Positions 1 to 8,976 of a DNA stretch of 64,000 bases are shown here, piece after piece. The notes under the pieces were generated by a model, which ran no database searches, was not told the origin of the DNA, and saw nothing but the letters and a program-made list of their open reading frames with translations. How positions within the stretch are numbered: the stretch's first letter is position 1; every line of letters starts with the position of its first letter. The position numbers and the translations under genes were made by a program. The stretch covers positions 16,205 to 80,204 of the forward strand of contig JAAXHJ010000067.1 in the NCBI GenBank assembly GCA_012270965.1, read 5' to 3'. The stretch comes from Candidatus Palauibacter poriticola (GTDB taxonomy: Bacteria; Gemmatimonadota; Gemmatimonadetes; Palauibacterales; Palauibacteraceae).

Positions 1-1
1 C

Positions 2-2467
2 GCGACCATGGAGGCGAACGACGAGGAGCGCGGTTTCTACCGGTCCCTCGACCAAGGGGAGAGTTGGGAGCGGCGGAACTCTTACATCTCCGGCGGCACG
101 GGCCCGCACTACTACCAGGAGATCGAGGCCTCGCCGCACGACGCGGACGTCGTGTACCAGATGGACGTCTTTATTCAGGTCACGCGGGATGGCGGCGCGA
201 CCTTCGGCAACCTCGAGACGGGGCGCGAGAAGCACAGCGACAACCACGCGCTGTGGATCGACCCGGAGGACGCGCGGCACCTGATCGTCGGCACGGACGC
301 CGGGCTGTACGAGAGCTTCGATGACGGGCGCACGTTCCGGCACTTCCCGAACCTGCCGATCTCGCAGTTCTACAAGCTGACGCTCGACAACGCGGAGCCG
401 TTCTACCACGTGCTCGGCGGTGCGCAGGACCTCGGCACCCTGTGGGGCCCCGCGCGCACCACGAACATCGAGGGCGTGCGGAACCGCGACTGGTACGTGC
501 CCATGGGAGCGGACGGGTATGCGGTCCAGATCGACCCGCGGGATCCCGACATCCTCTACCTGCAGACGCAGCAGGGGAACCTCTACCGCTACGACCGGGA
601 GAGCGAGGAAGCGCTCGACATCCAGGCGCAGCCCGAGCCCGGCGACCCGCCCGAACGCTGGAACTGGGACGCGCCGGTCCTCATCAGCCCCCACGACCCC
701 GACCGCATCTACCACGGCTCGCAGCGCCTGTGGGCGAGCGACGACCGCGGCAACTCGTGGACGGCGATAAGCGACGACCTGACGACGAACGTGAACCGCT
801 ACGAGCTGGAGTTCATGGGCCGCGTATGGAGCGTTGACGATCTCATCGACAATGGTGCCATGTCCAAGTACGCGACCCTCACCGGCATCTCCGAGTCGCC
901 GGTGACGGCGGGCGTGATCTACACGGGGAGCGATGACGGACTCATCCACGCGACGGAGGACGGTGGGGCGAACTGGCGGCTCGCGGGCGCTCTCCCCGGC
1001 GTGCCCGAACGGGCGTTCATCAACGACGTGGAGGCGTCGCAGTTCGACGCGACGACGGTTTTCGCCGTGGCGGACAACCACAAGGAGGGCGACTTCCGCC
1101 CGCTCGTGTTCGAAAGCAACGACGGGGGCCGCACGTGGCGGTCGATCGCGGGAGACCTGCCCGATGGGACGATTCTGTGGGCGATCGAGCAGGACCACCT
1201 GAATCCGAGCCTTCTGTTTCTGGGGGCGGAGTTCGGGATGTACGCGAGCGTGAACGGCGGCGTGAACTGGCACATGCTGCCCGGTCCCACCATCCCGCAC
1301 CGGGATCTGGAGATCCAGCGTCGCGACAGCGACGTGGTCGGCGCGACCTTCGGCCGCGGCTTCTACGTGCTGGATGATTACACCCCGTTGCGCGAACTGG
1401 CCGGCGGCGCGATCACGGCGGCGGCCGCCGCGGAGGGAGGGGGGCTGTTCCCGATTCGCGATGCGTGGTGGTACATCCCCTCGGTTCCCATGCAGGCCCG
1501 CGGCAAGCCGACGCTGGGGTCGGACGACTACACGGCGCCGAACCCGGCCTTCGGGGCCGCGCTGACGTACTACCTGCCGGAGACGCTGACGACGGCCGCG
1601 GAGCTGCGGCGCGCCGCCGAGGCGGAGGTGCGAGCGGCCGGGGGAGATGTGCCGTTCCCCGGCTACGACATCCTGAACGAGGAGTCGACGGAGAGCGGAC
1701 CCCGGGCGTTGATTGCGGTCGCCGACGCGGACGGGCGGACCGTGCGCTGGATCGCCGGTCCCGCCGGCAAGGGGCTGCACCGCGTGAGCTGGGATCTGCG
1801 GGCCCCGCCGCCCGATCCGGTCGACCTCACGGTCCCGGGCTTCACGCCGCCGTGGGTGGGACCGCCCCAAGGGCCCCTCGCCGCTCCCGGGGACTACTCC
1901 GCGCAGCTCGTCGTCGTCGCGGCGGACGGCGCGCGGGAGGTCGGGATGCCCCAAACCTTCACCGTCAAGGCGGTGCCCACGGCCGAGGCGGGCACGGACT
2001 TCGGGATCGTGGTCGCCTTCCAGACCGAGGCCTCGGAACTGAGACGCCGCATCGCCTCGGCGGGCGAGGAGGTGGGCCGCGCCCGCGATCGGTTGCGCCA
2101 CATGCGGGGTGCGCTCTTGGAGGCGCCGAACGCCCCGCTGGAACTGTTCGGGGGTCTCGATGCGCTCGGCGCGAGCCTCCAGGACTTCTCGATCCGTCTC
2201 TTCGGCGACCCCGCCCGGCAGCGCCTCAACGAGTCCACCGCACCCTCGATCTCGAACCGCGTGGGACGGGTGATCGGCGGCCATTGGGACACCCGCCAGC
2301 TGCCGACGGCGACACATCGCCGCAACCTGGAGATCGCCGAGATGGATTTTGGCGCGTGGCTGTTGGATTTCCGAAACTTTATGGACGGTGCCTTCGCCGG
2401 CGCCGAAAACGCGCTGGAAGCAGCCGGAGCCCCGTGGACCCCCGGCCGCCGCCTCCCCGGCGACTAA
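2..2467 (+). CDS. Sortilin/VPS10-like BNR-repeat protein, 5' end missing
   Basis: The reading frame is open to the left edge, so the gene starts outside the window; about 820 residues of its C-terminal part are present. Asp-box type BNR repeats recur: SLDQGESW, TRDGGATF, SDDRGNSW, TEDGGANW, SNDGGRTW and SVNGGVNW. They build a beta-propeller of the kind found in VPS10/sortilin-like exo-enzymes and glycosyl-hydrolase-like exported proteins. The propeller ends near residue 460 with a GATFGRGFYVLDDY segment, followed by about 350 residues that include a beta-rich stretch and a helical C-terminus, as in large secreted BNR proteins of Gemmatimonadota and Bacteroidota. Substrate unknown. A lipoprotein-like gene starts only two bases after its stop and may be co-transcribed. 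Confidence 0.8.
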   Translation, partial: ATMEANDEERGFYRSLDQGESWERRNSYISGGTGPHYYQEIEASPHDADVVYQMDVFIQVTRDGGATFGNLETGREKHSDNHALWIDPEDARHLIVGTDAGLYESFDDGRTFRHFPNLPISQFYKLTLDNAEPFYHVLGGAQDLGTLWGPARTTNIEGVRNRDWYVPMGADGYAVQIDPRDPDILYLQTQQGNLYRYDRESEEALDIQAQPEPGDPPERWNWDAPVLISPHDPDRIYHGSQRLWASDDRGNSWTAISDDLTTNVNRYELEFMGRVWSVDDLIDNGAMSKYATLTGISESPVTAGVIYTGSDDGLIHATEDGGANWRLAGALPGVPERAFINDVEASQFDATTVFAVADNHKEGDFRPLVFESNDGGRTWRSIAGDLPDGTILWAIEQDHLNPSLLFLGAEFGMYASVNGGVNWHMLPGPTIPHRDLEIQRRDSDVVGATFGRGFYVLDDYTPLRELAGGAITAAAAAEGGGLFPIRDAWWYIPSVPMQARGKPTLGSDDYTAPNPAFGAALTYYLPETLTTAAELRRAAEAEVRAAGGDVPFPGYDILNEESTESGPRALIAVADADGRTVRWIAGPAGKGLHRVSWDLRAPPPDPVDLTVPGFTPPWVGPPQGPLAAPGDYSAQLVVVAADGAREVGMPQTFTVKAVPTAEAGTDFGIVVAFQTEASELRRRIASAGEEVGRARDRLRHMRGALLEAPNAPLELFGGLDALGASLQDFSIRLFGDPARQRLNESTAPSISNRVGRVIGGHWDTRQLPTATHRRNLEIAEMDFGAWLLDFRNFMDGAFAGAENALEAAGAPWTPGRRLPGD

Positions 2468-2469
2468 CG

Positions 2470-4791
2470 GTGGGGCTGAGAGAACCGAGTCCCGAAAACG
2501 GAACCGCTAGCTCCGACGGACGGCCCCGTCTCGGAGCGGTCGCCTTCGCGCTCGCGGCCATTTCCTGGGCCTGCGTCGGCGGGAACACGCGCCCGACTCC
2601 GGAGCCCGGGCCATCGCAGGAGCTGCTGGCCACACGGATCCGCACGATCATGACCGGCGAGGCTCGGCCCGAACAACAGGAAGCCTTGCAGGGGATTGCG
2701 GCGATCGAGCCAGCTGAGGTGAGCTCGGATCTAAGGGCCGCGATGGCGGAAGCCCTCGCGTACGCGACCATGCGCGGCGGCACGGAGTTCGAGGGCGTGA
2801 GACTAACGCTCGAGCATCTTCTGGCGCCCCTCTATTCGACGAGCGAGTTGGCGATGGCACTCTCCGGCATCCCATCGCGTCGGGGGCCCACCGGCGAAGA
2901 AACAACCGCCGCCCTTCTGGCGGCGCGACTACCGGCCTCGGATGTGAGCGACTCGCTGCATGCGGCCATGAACCATGCCGTGTCCGCCATATCGGGAGAA
3001 AGGTACTCGTACGCGTTGCCCGACCGGGTGCTGGTGGGGACCCTCGCGGAACTGTTCACGGAAGAGGAACTGGCCCGGGTTATCGGCTCCATCGAGACCG
3101 TTCCTCTGACTTCCGAGCAGATCGCGGCCATCCGCGTAGCGTTCCGGCGCTGGGGCCATCCCGCCGAGGATCGGGTTCGGGACCTCCCCGGCGATGCGCT
3201 GCGGTCGGCGATGATGGGCGCGGCGGTACGCCTCAACGAGATCCACAACAACGAGGAGTCGGAGATCCAGCGACTCGAGGCTGCCGGCGACAGGGCGGGC
3301 CAGGAGGCGATCCGGCGGCAACGGCATGGGAGGGGTTGGAGTCGGGGACCGACCCGCGCCGCCGAACTGTCGCAGGTGTTCCGCACCATCGGCGATCCAG
3401 CGGCTCTGCCCGTCCTCGCAGGCGCCCGAAGACACAGCCGGGCGGATCTTGTCCCATTCGGCGAAGCGGCGGTTGCGCCTGCGGTGGCCGCCATCCGGAG
3501 CCCGTCGGCGCACCGCGCCCAGATGCGGTTTCTTCTTGCCGATCTGGCTAGGATCGCCTCAACCCCGCTTGCCGCCGAGAACAGGAGAGTCCTCGGCACG
3601 GTCGCCCGCGGCTTCCTGAGCGGCGAGACGTTGGCGCGAAAGGGGATGTCGGCCGGGCAGGGCTTCATCATCGAGGCCGCCGCCGACCTCGCGCTTGCCT
3701 TGGACGACCCATCTCTCGCGGCAATGGTGGACCGGCTGGCCGCCGACCCCGAGGAACTGGTTGGCATCGGAGTGGTGCCCCGAAGCGCGGATGAGTCGGC
3801 TTGGCGGTTACGCGAACGAATCGCCTGGTCGCCGGTCGTCCGGTCCCCCGAGCAACTGATCGCGATATTGCGCGCGATTCCTTCCAGTCCCCGTCCCACC
3901 CTCTCGCAAAGGGAAGCGGCGGAGCAACTGGAACGGATGCCCACAGAAGAGATCGACCACGAACTCCGTTCGGCGATGATCGACGCGTGGACGCACACGA
4001 GAATCCCCTCCGTGGAAGGGCGCTGGTACCATGTGCGCACGCCGCTGACAAACGCGCTCGTGGCCGGGTACGCGCCGGCCGATGTCGCGCGGCACATGCG
4101 TGCGCTCATCGAGGGGGAGGGCGGTCCCGATCAGGACTTGGCGATCAAGGCCGTCCGCCGGTGGCGGGATGAGACGCCGGAAGAGGCGCGGGTGGCGCTG
4201 ATCGAGGCGTTGGAGCACCTGAACGGCGAGGCTCGGGAGACGGGCCGGCCGGCGTACCGCACTCGCCACTATTCGCTGGCCGATGCCGTGAATCGTCTGG
4301 ACGATCCAAGGGGAGTGCCCGCCCGAATTCGTGCCGGGACGGGCCTCACGTGCGGTGGGACGACGCCGGCTCTCCTCGAAGTGTCGGTCGAGGAGATGGC
4401 TCGGGCGGTCATCGAAGACGGGGTGCCTGGCTGGCTCGTCGCCGACGGCCTGCGGGAGTTGGGCTACATCAGCGCGGGCGGAGGGCTTCGCTGGCGGCCG
4501 GAACGGATTCGCGCATTGATCCTCGATACCGCGATCCTCTTCCTGGACGGTAAGCAGCCAACCCTGTCCTCGTCGGTATCCGCGGAGGATCGGATCTCCA
4601 TCCTTGAGGCGGCGCTCTACCTGGCGGTGGCCACGGGCGACGAGCGTCTTTCCGATCGAGTGAATGATCTCGCTACCGACGCGGCTGCGGTGGAGGCACT
4701 GGGTCCGGATCCGGCCGAGGCGTCCGACGTGAGCGCCTACGCCCGCGAACTACTTGCCGCACGACCCCTCCTGGGCCTCTCGGACTGCTGA
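2470..4791 (+). CDS. Large helical lipoprotein-like protein of unknown function
   Basis: 773 residues from a GTG start two bases after the preceding stop, suggesting translational coupling. The N-terminus has a basic region (GRPRL) and a hydrophobic stretch (GAVAFALAAISWAC) ending in a cysteine, so a lipoprotein is likely, although the lipobox is not canonical. The rest is rich in Ala, Leu, Glu and Arg and reads as repeated amphipathic helices with recurring LRSAMxxA-like segments, suggesting a HEAT/alpha-solenoid fold, but I recognise no family and no catalytic motif. The reading frame extends further upstream inside the previous gene; that part is a shadow. Confidence 0.6.
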   Translation: MGLREPSPENGTASSDGRPRLGAVAFALAAISWACVGGNTRPTPEPGPSQELLATRIRTIMTGEARPEQQEALQGIAAIEPAEVSSDLRAAMAEALAYATMRGGTEFEGVRLTLEHLLAPLYSTSELAMALSGIPSRRGPTGEETTAALLAARLPASDVSDSLHAAMNHAVSAISGERYSYALPDRVLVGTLAELFTEEELARVIGSIETVPLTSEQIAAIRVAFRRWGHPAEDRVRDLPGDALRSAMMGAAVRLNEIHNNEESEIQRLEAAGDRAGQEAIRRQRHGRGWSRGPTRAAELSQVFRTIGDPAALPVLAGARRHSRADLVPFGEAAVAPAVAAIRSPSAHRAQMRFLLADLARIASTPLAAENRRVLGTVARGFLSGETLARKGMSAGQGFIIEAAADLALALDDPSLAAMVDRLAADPEELVGIGVVPRSADESAWRLRERIAWSPVVRSPEQLIAILRAIPSSPRPTLSQREAAEQLERMPTEEIDHELRSAMIDAWTHTRIPSVEGRWYHVRTPLTNALVAGYAPADVARHMRALIEGEGGPDQDLAIKAVRRWRDETPEEARVALIEALEHLNGEARETGRPAYRTRHYSLADAVNRLDDPRGVPARIRAGTGLTCGGTTPALLEVSVEEMARAVIEDGVPGWLVADGLRELGYISAGGGLRWRPERIRALILDTAILFLDGKQPTLSSSVSAEDRISILEAALYLAVATGDERLSDRVNDLATDAAAVEALGPDPAEASDVSAYARELLAARPLLGLSDC

Positions 4792-4799
4792 TCGCGACC

Positions 4800-4827
4800 G
4801 TGGAACCGGCGGACCTTCGGGTTCCAC
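4800..4827. terminator. Hairpin between convergent genes
   Basis: GTGGAACC and GGTTCCAC form a perfect 8-bp inverted repeat with a 12-nt loop; a smaller ACC-TTCG-GGT hairpin could form inside. It lies in the 91-bp spacer between two converging genes. There is no T-tract, so intrinsic termination is a guess; a bidirectional terminator is the simplest reading. Confidence 0.4.
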
Positions 4828-4882
4828 CTGGCAACCGCCTGCCCCGCGCGGCCGGATAGTCCGGGACCGCGACCCTGCCTCG

Positions 4883-6592
4883 TCAGTGGCCGATGGCGAG
4901 GCCGTCCTTGCGGGGATCCGAGGCTCCGGCCCAGCCGCGCTCCAGCTTCATGACGAGCTGACCGCCGCCGAACGAGGCGCTCTCCCAGTCCACGAGTTCG
5001 TGGCCGAGCGCGCTCATGCCGGCTTCGAGTCCATCCGTGAGCCTCTCGACCGCCACGCGGAGCCCGCCCATGTGGCGGAAGCGGGCCGCGTCGATCGCCT
5101 GCTGCGGGTCCATCCCGAACTCGATCATGTTGAGCACGACCTGCGCGTGCCCCTGCGGCTGCATCGATCCGCCCATGACTCCGAACGCCATCAGCGGCTC
5201 TCCGTCCCGCGTCACGAACCCCGGGATGAGCGTGTGGAAGGGCCGCTTGCCGGGCGCGACTTGGTTCGGGTGCCCGTCCTCGAGCGTGAAGCCGGCGCCC
5301 CGGTTCTGCAGCACGAAGCCCGTCCCCGGGACGACGACGCCCGAACCGAACGAGCCATAGATGGAGTGGATGAAGGAGACCATGTTTCCGTACCGGTCGG
5401 CGACCGACAGGTAGATCGTCTCCGTGGCGGTCGCGAACTCGCCGGGCTCGACCCGCTCGGCGGCCACTGCCGGGTTGATGAGCGCCCGCCTCGATGCGAG
5501 ATAGTCGGGGTCGAGGAGCTGTTTCGGGTCGATCTCCATGTGATCGGCGTCCCCGACATGCCGGGCCAGGTCCGCGAAAGCCACCTTCTTGGCCTCGATC
5601 AGGTGGTGGAGATACTCGGGCGAGTTATGCCCCATCCCCGCCAAGTCGAACGGTTCGAGCATCCCCAGCATCTGCAGGGCGGCGACTCCCTGGCCGGCGG
5701 GCGGCAACTCCCAGATCCTCCACCCCTTGTAGTCCATCGACAGCGGCTCCACCCAGCGCACCTCCATCGCCGCCATGTCCTCCGGCGTCAGGTAGCCACC
5801 GAGTTCCGCGAGTCCCTCGGCCACCCGCGTACCCAGTTCGCCGCCGTACATGGCGACCGGGCCTTCCGCCGCGATCGTGCGCAGGGAGCGCGCGAAGTCG
5901 GGGTTCCGAAACCACTCGCCCGCTTCGGGCGCCCGCTCGCCGTCGATCAGGTAGGTCGCCGCGGCCCCCGGATCCGCTTGGAGCTTGCGCAACTGCCCCC
6001 GCCACTGGCCCGCAATGATCGGGGTGACGGGGAAGCCCTCCTCCGCCAGGGCGATGGCCGGCGCCACGAGTTCGGCGAGCGGGCGGCTCCCGTACTCTTC
6101 GTTGAGGGCGCCCCAGCCCGCGATCGCCCCGGGCACGGTCACCGCCCCCGGCCCCGAGCCCGGCACGCGGTCGTAGCCGTCCGCCCGGATCCGTTCCGGC
6201 GTCATGTGGGCCCCCGCGCGGCCGGTCGCGTCCAAGCCGACGAGACGGCCCTCCTCCGCGGACCAGAAGAGCGCGAACAGATCGCCGCCCAGCCCCGTCA
6301 TGTGCGGCTCGACGAGCGAGAGCACGGACGAGGCCGCGATCGCCGCATCAAAGGCGTTGCCTCCGTCGCGCAGCACGCCGAGCGCGACGCTCGACGCCAT
6401 CGGCTGACTCGTCGCGACCATTCCGTTCGGCGCGTAGACGGTGGATCGCCCGGCCATGGACCCCGGAGCGTTCATCGCGGCCTCCTGACTTGGCGAGTTC
6501 CTCAGGCTCTCCGCATCCGCCGCGCCGCAGGCGGCGGTAACGGGGAGAACGGCGAGGACGAGAGTCGCGGCAACGTCGCGCATGCACATCAT
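4883..6592 (-). CDS. ggt: Gamma-glutamyltransferase family N-terminal-nucleophile hydrolase, exported
   Basis: 569 residues. N-terminal signal region with a lipobox-like AVLPVTAAC, so probably a lipoprotein. The GGT precursor architecture is complete: large-subunit motifs (GNAFDAAIAASSVLSLVEP, MTGLGGDLFALFW), then the self-cleavage region ETIYLSVADRYGNMVSF and the small-subunit signature GSFGSGVVVPGTGFVLQNRG. The Thr of ETIYLSV matches the autocatalytic nucleophile, but the usual TTH triad reads TIY, as in the GGT-like branch whose members are often annotated as acylases. Substrate could be glutathione, gamma-glutamyl peptides or another amide. Start chosen at the first Met of a Met-Met-Cys-Met cluster with GGGGA upstream; 6583 is an alternative. 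It lies 56 bp downstream of a propeller lipoprotein on the same strand. Confidence 0.9.
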   Translation of the reverse strand: MMCMRDVAATLVLAVLPVTAACGAADAESLRNSPSQEAAMNAPGSMAGRSTVYAPNGMVATSQPMASSVALGVLRDGGNAFDAAIAASSVLSLVEPHMTGLGGDLFALFWSAEEGRLVGLDATGRAGAHMTPERIRADGYDRVPGSGPGAVTVPGAIAGWGALNEEYGSRPLAELVAPAIALAEEGFPVTPIIAGQWRGQLRKLQADPGAAATYLIDGERAPEAGEWFRNPDFARSLRTIAAEGPVAMYGGELGTRVAEGLAELGGYLTPEDMAAMEVRWVEPLSMDYKGWRIWELPPAGQGVAALQMLGMLEPFDLAGMGHNSPEYLHHLIEAKKVAFADLARHVGDADHMEIDPKQLLDPDYLASRRALINPAVAAERVEPGEFATATETIYLSVADRYGNMVSFIHSIYGSFGSGVVVPGTGFVLQNRGAGFTLEDGHPNQVAPGKRPFHTLIPGFVTRDGEPLMAFGVMGGSMQPQGHAQVVLNMIEFGMDPQQAIDAARFRHMGGLRVAVERLTDGLEAGMSALGHELVDWESASFGGGQLVMKLERGWAGASDPRKDGLAIGH

Positions 6593-6648
6593 TCGGCTGA
6601 TCCCCGTAAGCGTTGACGGTGGCCCCGAAGCCGGGCACCGCAGGCACA

Positions 6649-7548
6649 CTACGGTCTCCATGCGGCCATGGCATCCCAGCGCGGGTGGCGCGTGATGTTC
6701 ACCGGCTCCGATCCGTCCGCGCCCATCGCGTAGATCTCGGAGTTCCCGTCCCGCTTGGTCGAGAACAGCACGTACTCGCCGTCCGGCGACCAGCGGGGCA
6801 GTTCGTCCACACCGGCGCGTCCCGACAGGTTGGTCTGGCCGCTGCCATCCGCCCCCATCACGTAGATTTCGGCGTCGCCGATGTCCCGGTAGGACGTGAA
6901 GACGATCCGCGATCCATCCGGCGACCAGGAGGGGGAACGCGCGCCGCCCTCGGCGGGGAGCCGCGCGAGCCCCGTCCCATCGGCCCGCATCGTCCACAGC
7001 GAGAACCGCCGGCCCCCGCCGCGATCCGAGGCAAAGACGATCCGGCTGCCGTCGGGCGACCAGTCGGGATCGACGTCGAAGGACGATGGGCTCCTCGTGA
7101 GGTTGACGGGATTCAATCCATCCACGTCGATCATCCAGACCTCCGGATCCCCCGTACGCTCGGAGACGAAGACCACGCGCTTCCCGTCCGGCGACAGGCG
7201 CCCTGAACGGTCGTTGGCCGAGTCCCGCGTCACCGGCCTCGCGTTCGATCCGTCCGCGTCCATCAGGAAGATGTCGGGGTTCCCGTCGCGCCAACTCGTG
7301 AACACGATCCGCGCACCGTCCGGCGTCCAACTGGGCTCAAGATTCGTCTCCCCTTCCAACGTCAGTGGCCGCTGTCCCGTTCCGTCGGAGTTCGCCACCC
7401 AGATGCGCATGAATCTCTCGCGGATCGCGGTGAAGACGATTTCGCCCGCCGCGGGCGGTTCGGGACCCGCGGCGTCCCCACAGCCGAGCGCCGCCGGCGA
7501 TGCAAGCATCACGCAAAGGAGCCGGCACGGCGCCTTCCAAGCGTTCAT
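6649..7548 (-). CDS. TolB-like beta-propeller lipoprotein
   Basis: 299 residues. The start at 7548 gives a short basic N-terminus, a hydrophobic core and the lipobox PAALGC; a longer in-frame extension has no signal-peptide character. After the signal come six or seven repeats of the PD40/TolB type, each with a WSPDGSRIVFxSxRDG core and an IYVMGADGS-like strand, forming a six-bladed propeller. Such proteins are periplasmic scaffolds or DPP-IV-like N-domains without the hydrolase. It probably forms a two-gene unit with the downstream gamma-glutamyltransferase. No catalytic motif seen. Confidence 0.8.
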   Translation of the reverse strand: MNAWKAPCRLLCVMLASPAALGCGDAAGPEPPAAGEIVFTAIRERFMRIWVANSDGTGQRPLTLEGETNLEPSWTPDGARIVFTSWRDGNPDIFLMDADGSNARPVTRDSANDRSGRLSPDGKRVVFVSERTGDPEVWMIDVDGLNPVNLTRSPSSFDVDPDWSPDGSRIVFASDRGGGRRFSLWTMRADGTGLARLPAEGGARSPSWSPDGSRIVFTSYRDIGDAEIYVMGADGSGQTNLSGRAGVDELPRWSPDGEYVLFSTKRDGNSEIYAMGADGSEPVNITRHPRWDAMAAWRP

Positions 7549-7663
7549 GGCGTCCGTCCTCCGGGACTCGGGAGATCTCGCGTGGTCCAGTTCCTTCGTT
7601 GCGTCCCGCCGTGGCGCGGACGAGCTTGCGCCACAGCCGTTCGGATCGACCACGGAGTCAAAG

Positions 7664-8968
7664 ATGAGACAACTTACGCGCTCGCACCAAACCCTCGTGC
7701 CCGCTGCGTCCCTTTTCCTCGCCCCGTTTCTCGCTCTCGGTTGTGGAGCACCGGCAGACGATGCGGGAGCTGCGGCGGGTGGGGAGCCTTACATGGACGA
7801 GGCCGAACTCGAACGGCGTGCGCGCGAGATCCACGAAAGCGTGCTCACGATCGACACGCACGACGACATCCCCTTCAACTTCGCCACTCCGGAGGTGGAT
7901 CCGCTCAACGCCGACCGCCAGGCGAATCTCGAGAAGATGCGGGCCGGCGGGCTCGATGTCGGCTTCTTCATCGTTTACGTGGGACAGACCGAGCGCACGC
8001 CGGAGAACTACGAGGCGGCGAAGCAGGGCGCGATCACGAAGTTCGAGGCGATCCACCGCATGGCGAACGAGATGTACCCGGAGCGGATCGGGCTCGCCCA
8101 CACCGCGGCCGACGCGGAGCGGATCCATGCCGAGGGCCGGCTCGTGGCCGCGATCGGGATCGAGAACGGGTACGTGATCGGGACGGACCTCTCCCTCCTC
8201 GAGCGGTACCACGAACTCGGTGCCCGCTACATCACGCTGGCTCACAACGGGAACAACGACATCGCCGATTCGGCCCAACCCAACTTCGCGTTCGGCGACA
8301 CGCCGGAGGAGAACGGGGGAATCAGCGATTTTGGCGAACAGGCGATCGCCGAGATGAACCGGCTCGGGATCATGGTCGACGTCTCCCATGTCTCGAAGGC
8401 GGCCAGCCTCGAGGCGATGCAACTCTCCGAGGCTCCGGTCATCGCGTCGCACTCCGGCGCCCACGCGGTGAACGCCCATCCCCGCAACATGGACGACGAG
8501 CAGCTGCACGCCCTGCGCGAGAACGGCGGCGTGATCCAGACCGTCGCCCTGGGGGCCTTCGTAAAATCGCCTCCGGAGAAGCAGCAGGCGGAGGTTGCCG
8601 CGCTCCGGGAGTTGATCGGTTTCACGAGCTTCTCGCAGATGACGGACGAACAGCGCGTCGCCTTCCGCGAGGGGATGGCCGAGATCCGGTCGCGGTATCC
8701 GGCCGTGAACGTGGCGGATTTTGTCGACCACATCGACCACGCCGTCAACCTGATCGGAATCGACCACGTCGGAATCAGCTCGGACTTCGACGGCGGCGGC
8801 GGGATCGAGGGGTGGAGCGATGCCTCGGAGACCCTCAACGTCACGCTCGAACTCGTGCGCCGCGGCTATTCCGAGGACGAGATCCGACAGCTCTGGGGCG
8901 GAAACACCCTCCGCATCTGGCGCGCCGCCGAAGAGGTCGCCGCGGATCTACGGCGGGCCGGGAGCTGA
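7664..8968 (+). CDS. Membrane dipeptidase (peptidase family M19), lipoprotein
   Basis: 434 residues. ATG preceded by GGAG; signal peptide ends in the lipobox LALGC. The M19 renal-dipeptidase fold is clear: the zinc ligands of TIDTHDDIPF near residue 60, the metal-bridging Glu in AIGIENGYVIG, His in VDVSHVS and IASHSGAH, and the C-terminal GIDHVGISSDFDGGGG motif with the catalytic-site Asp. The enzyme hydrolyses dipeptides, including D-amino-acid-containing ones, outside the cytoplasmic membrane, fitting the exo-peptidase neighbourhood. It is divergent from the TolB-like gene (115 bp between starts) and is followed 8 bp later by a propeller fusion gene. Confidence 0.92.
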   Translation: MRQLTRSHQTLVPAASLFLAPFLALGCGAPADDAGAAAGGEPYMDEAELERRAREIHESVLTIDTHDDIPFNFATPEVDPLNADRQANLEKMRAGGLDVGFFIVYVGQTERTPENYEAAKQGAITKFEAIHRMANEMYPERIGLAHTAADAERIHAEGRLVAAIGIENGYVIGTDLSLLERYHELGARYITLAHNGNNDIADSAQPNFAFGDTPEENGGISDFGEQAIAEMNRLGIMVDVSHVSKAASLEAMQLSEAPVIASHSGAHAVNAHPRNMDDEQLHALRENGGVIQTVALGAFVKSPPEKQQAEVAALRELIGFTSFSQMTDEQRVAFREGMAEIRSRYPAVNVADFVDHIDHAVNLIGIDHVGISSDFDGGGGIEGWSDASETLNVTLELVRRGYSEDEIRQLWGGNTLRIWRAAEEVAADLRRAGS

Positions 8969-8976
8969 TCCTCGGC

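Noticed and set aside
1465..2469. Upstream part of the frame leading into the lipoprotein at 2470
   Set aside because: Overlaps the BNR protein in another frame and reads as low-complexity Arg/Gly; the GTG at 2470 with a signal peptide is a better start.
4754..6616. 620-codon plus-strand open frame opposite gamma-glutamyltransferase
   Set aside because: Composition (Arg/His/Gly) and lack of motifs mark it as a shadow of the minus-strand gene.
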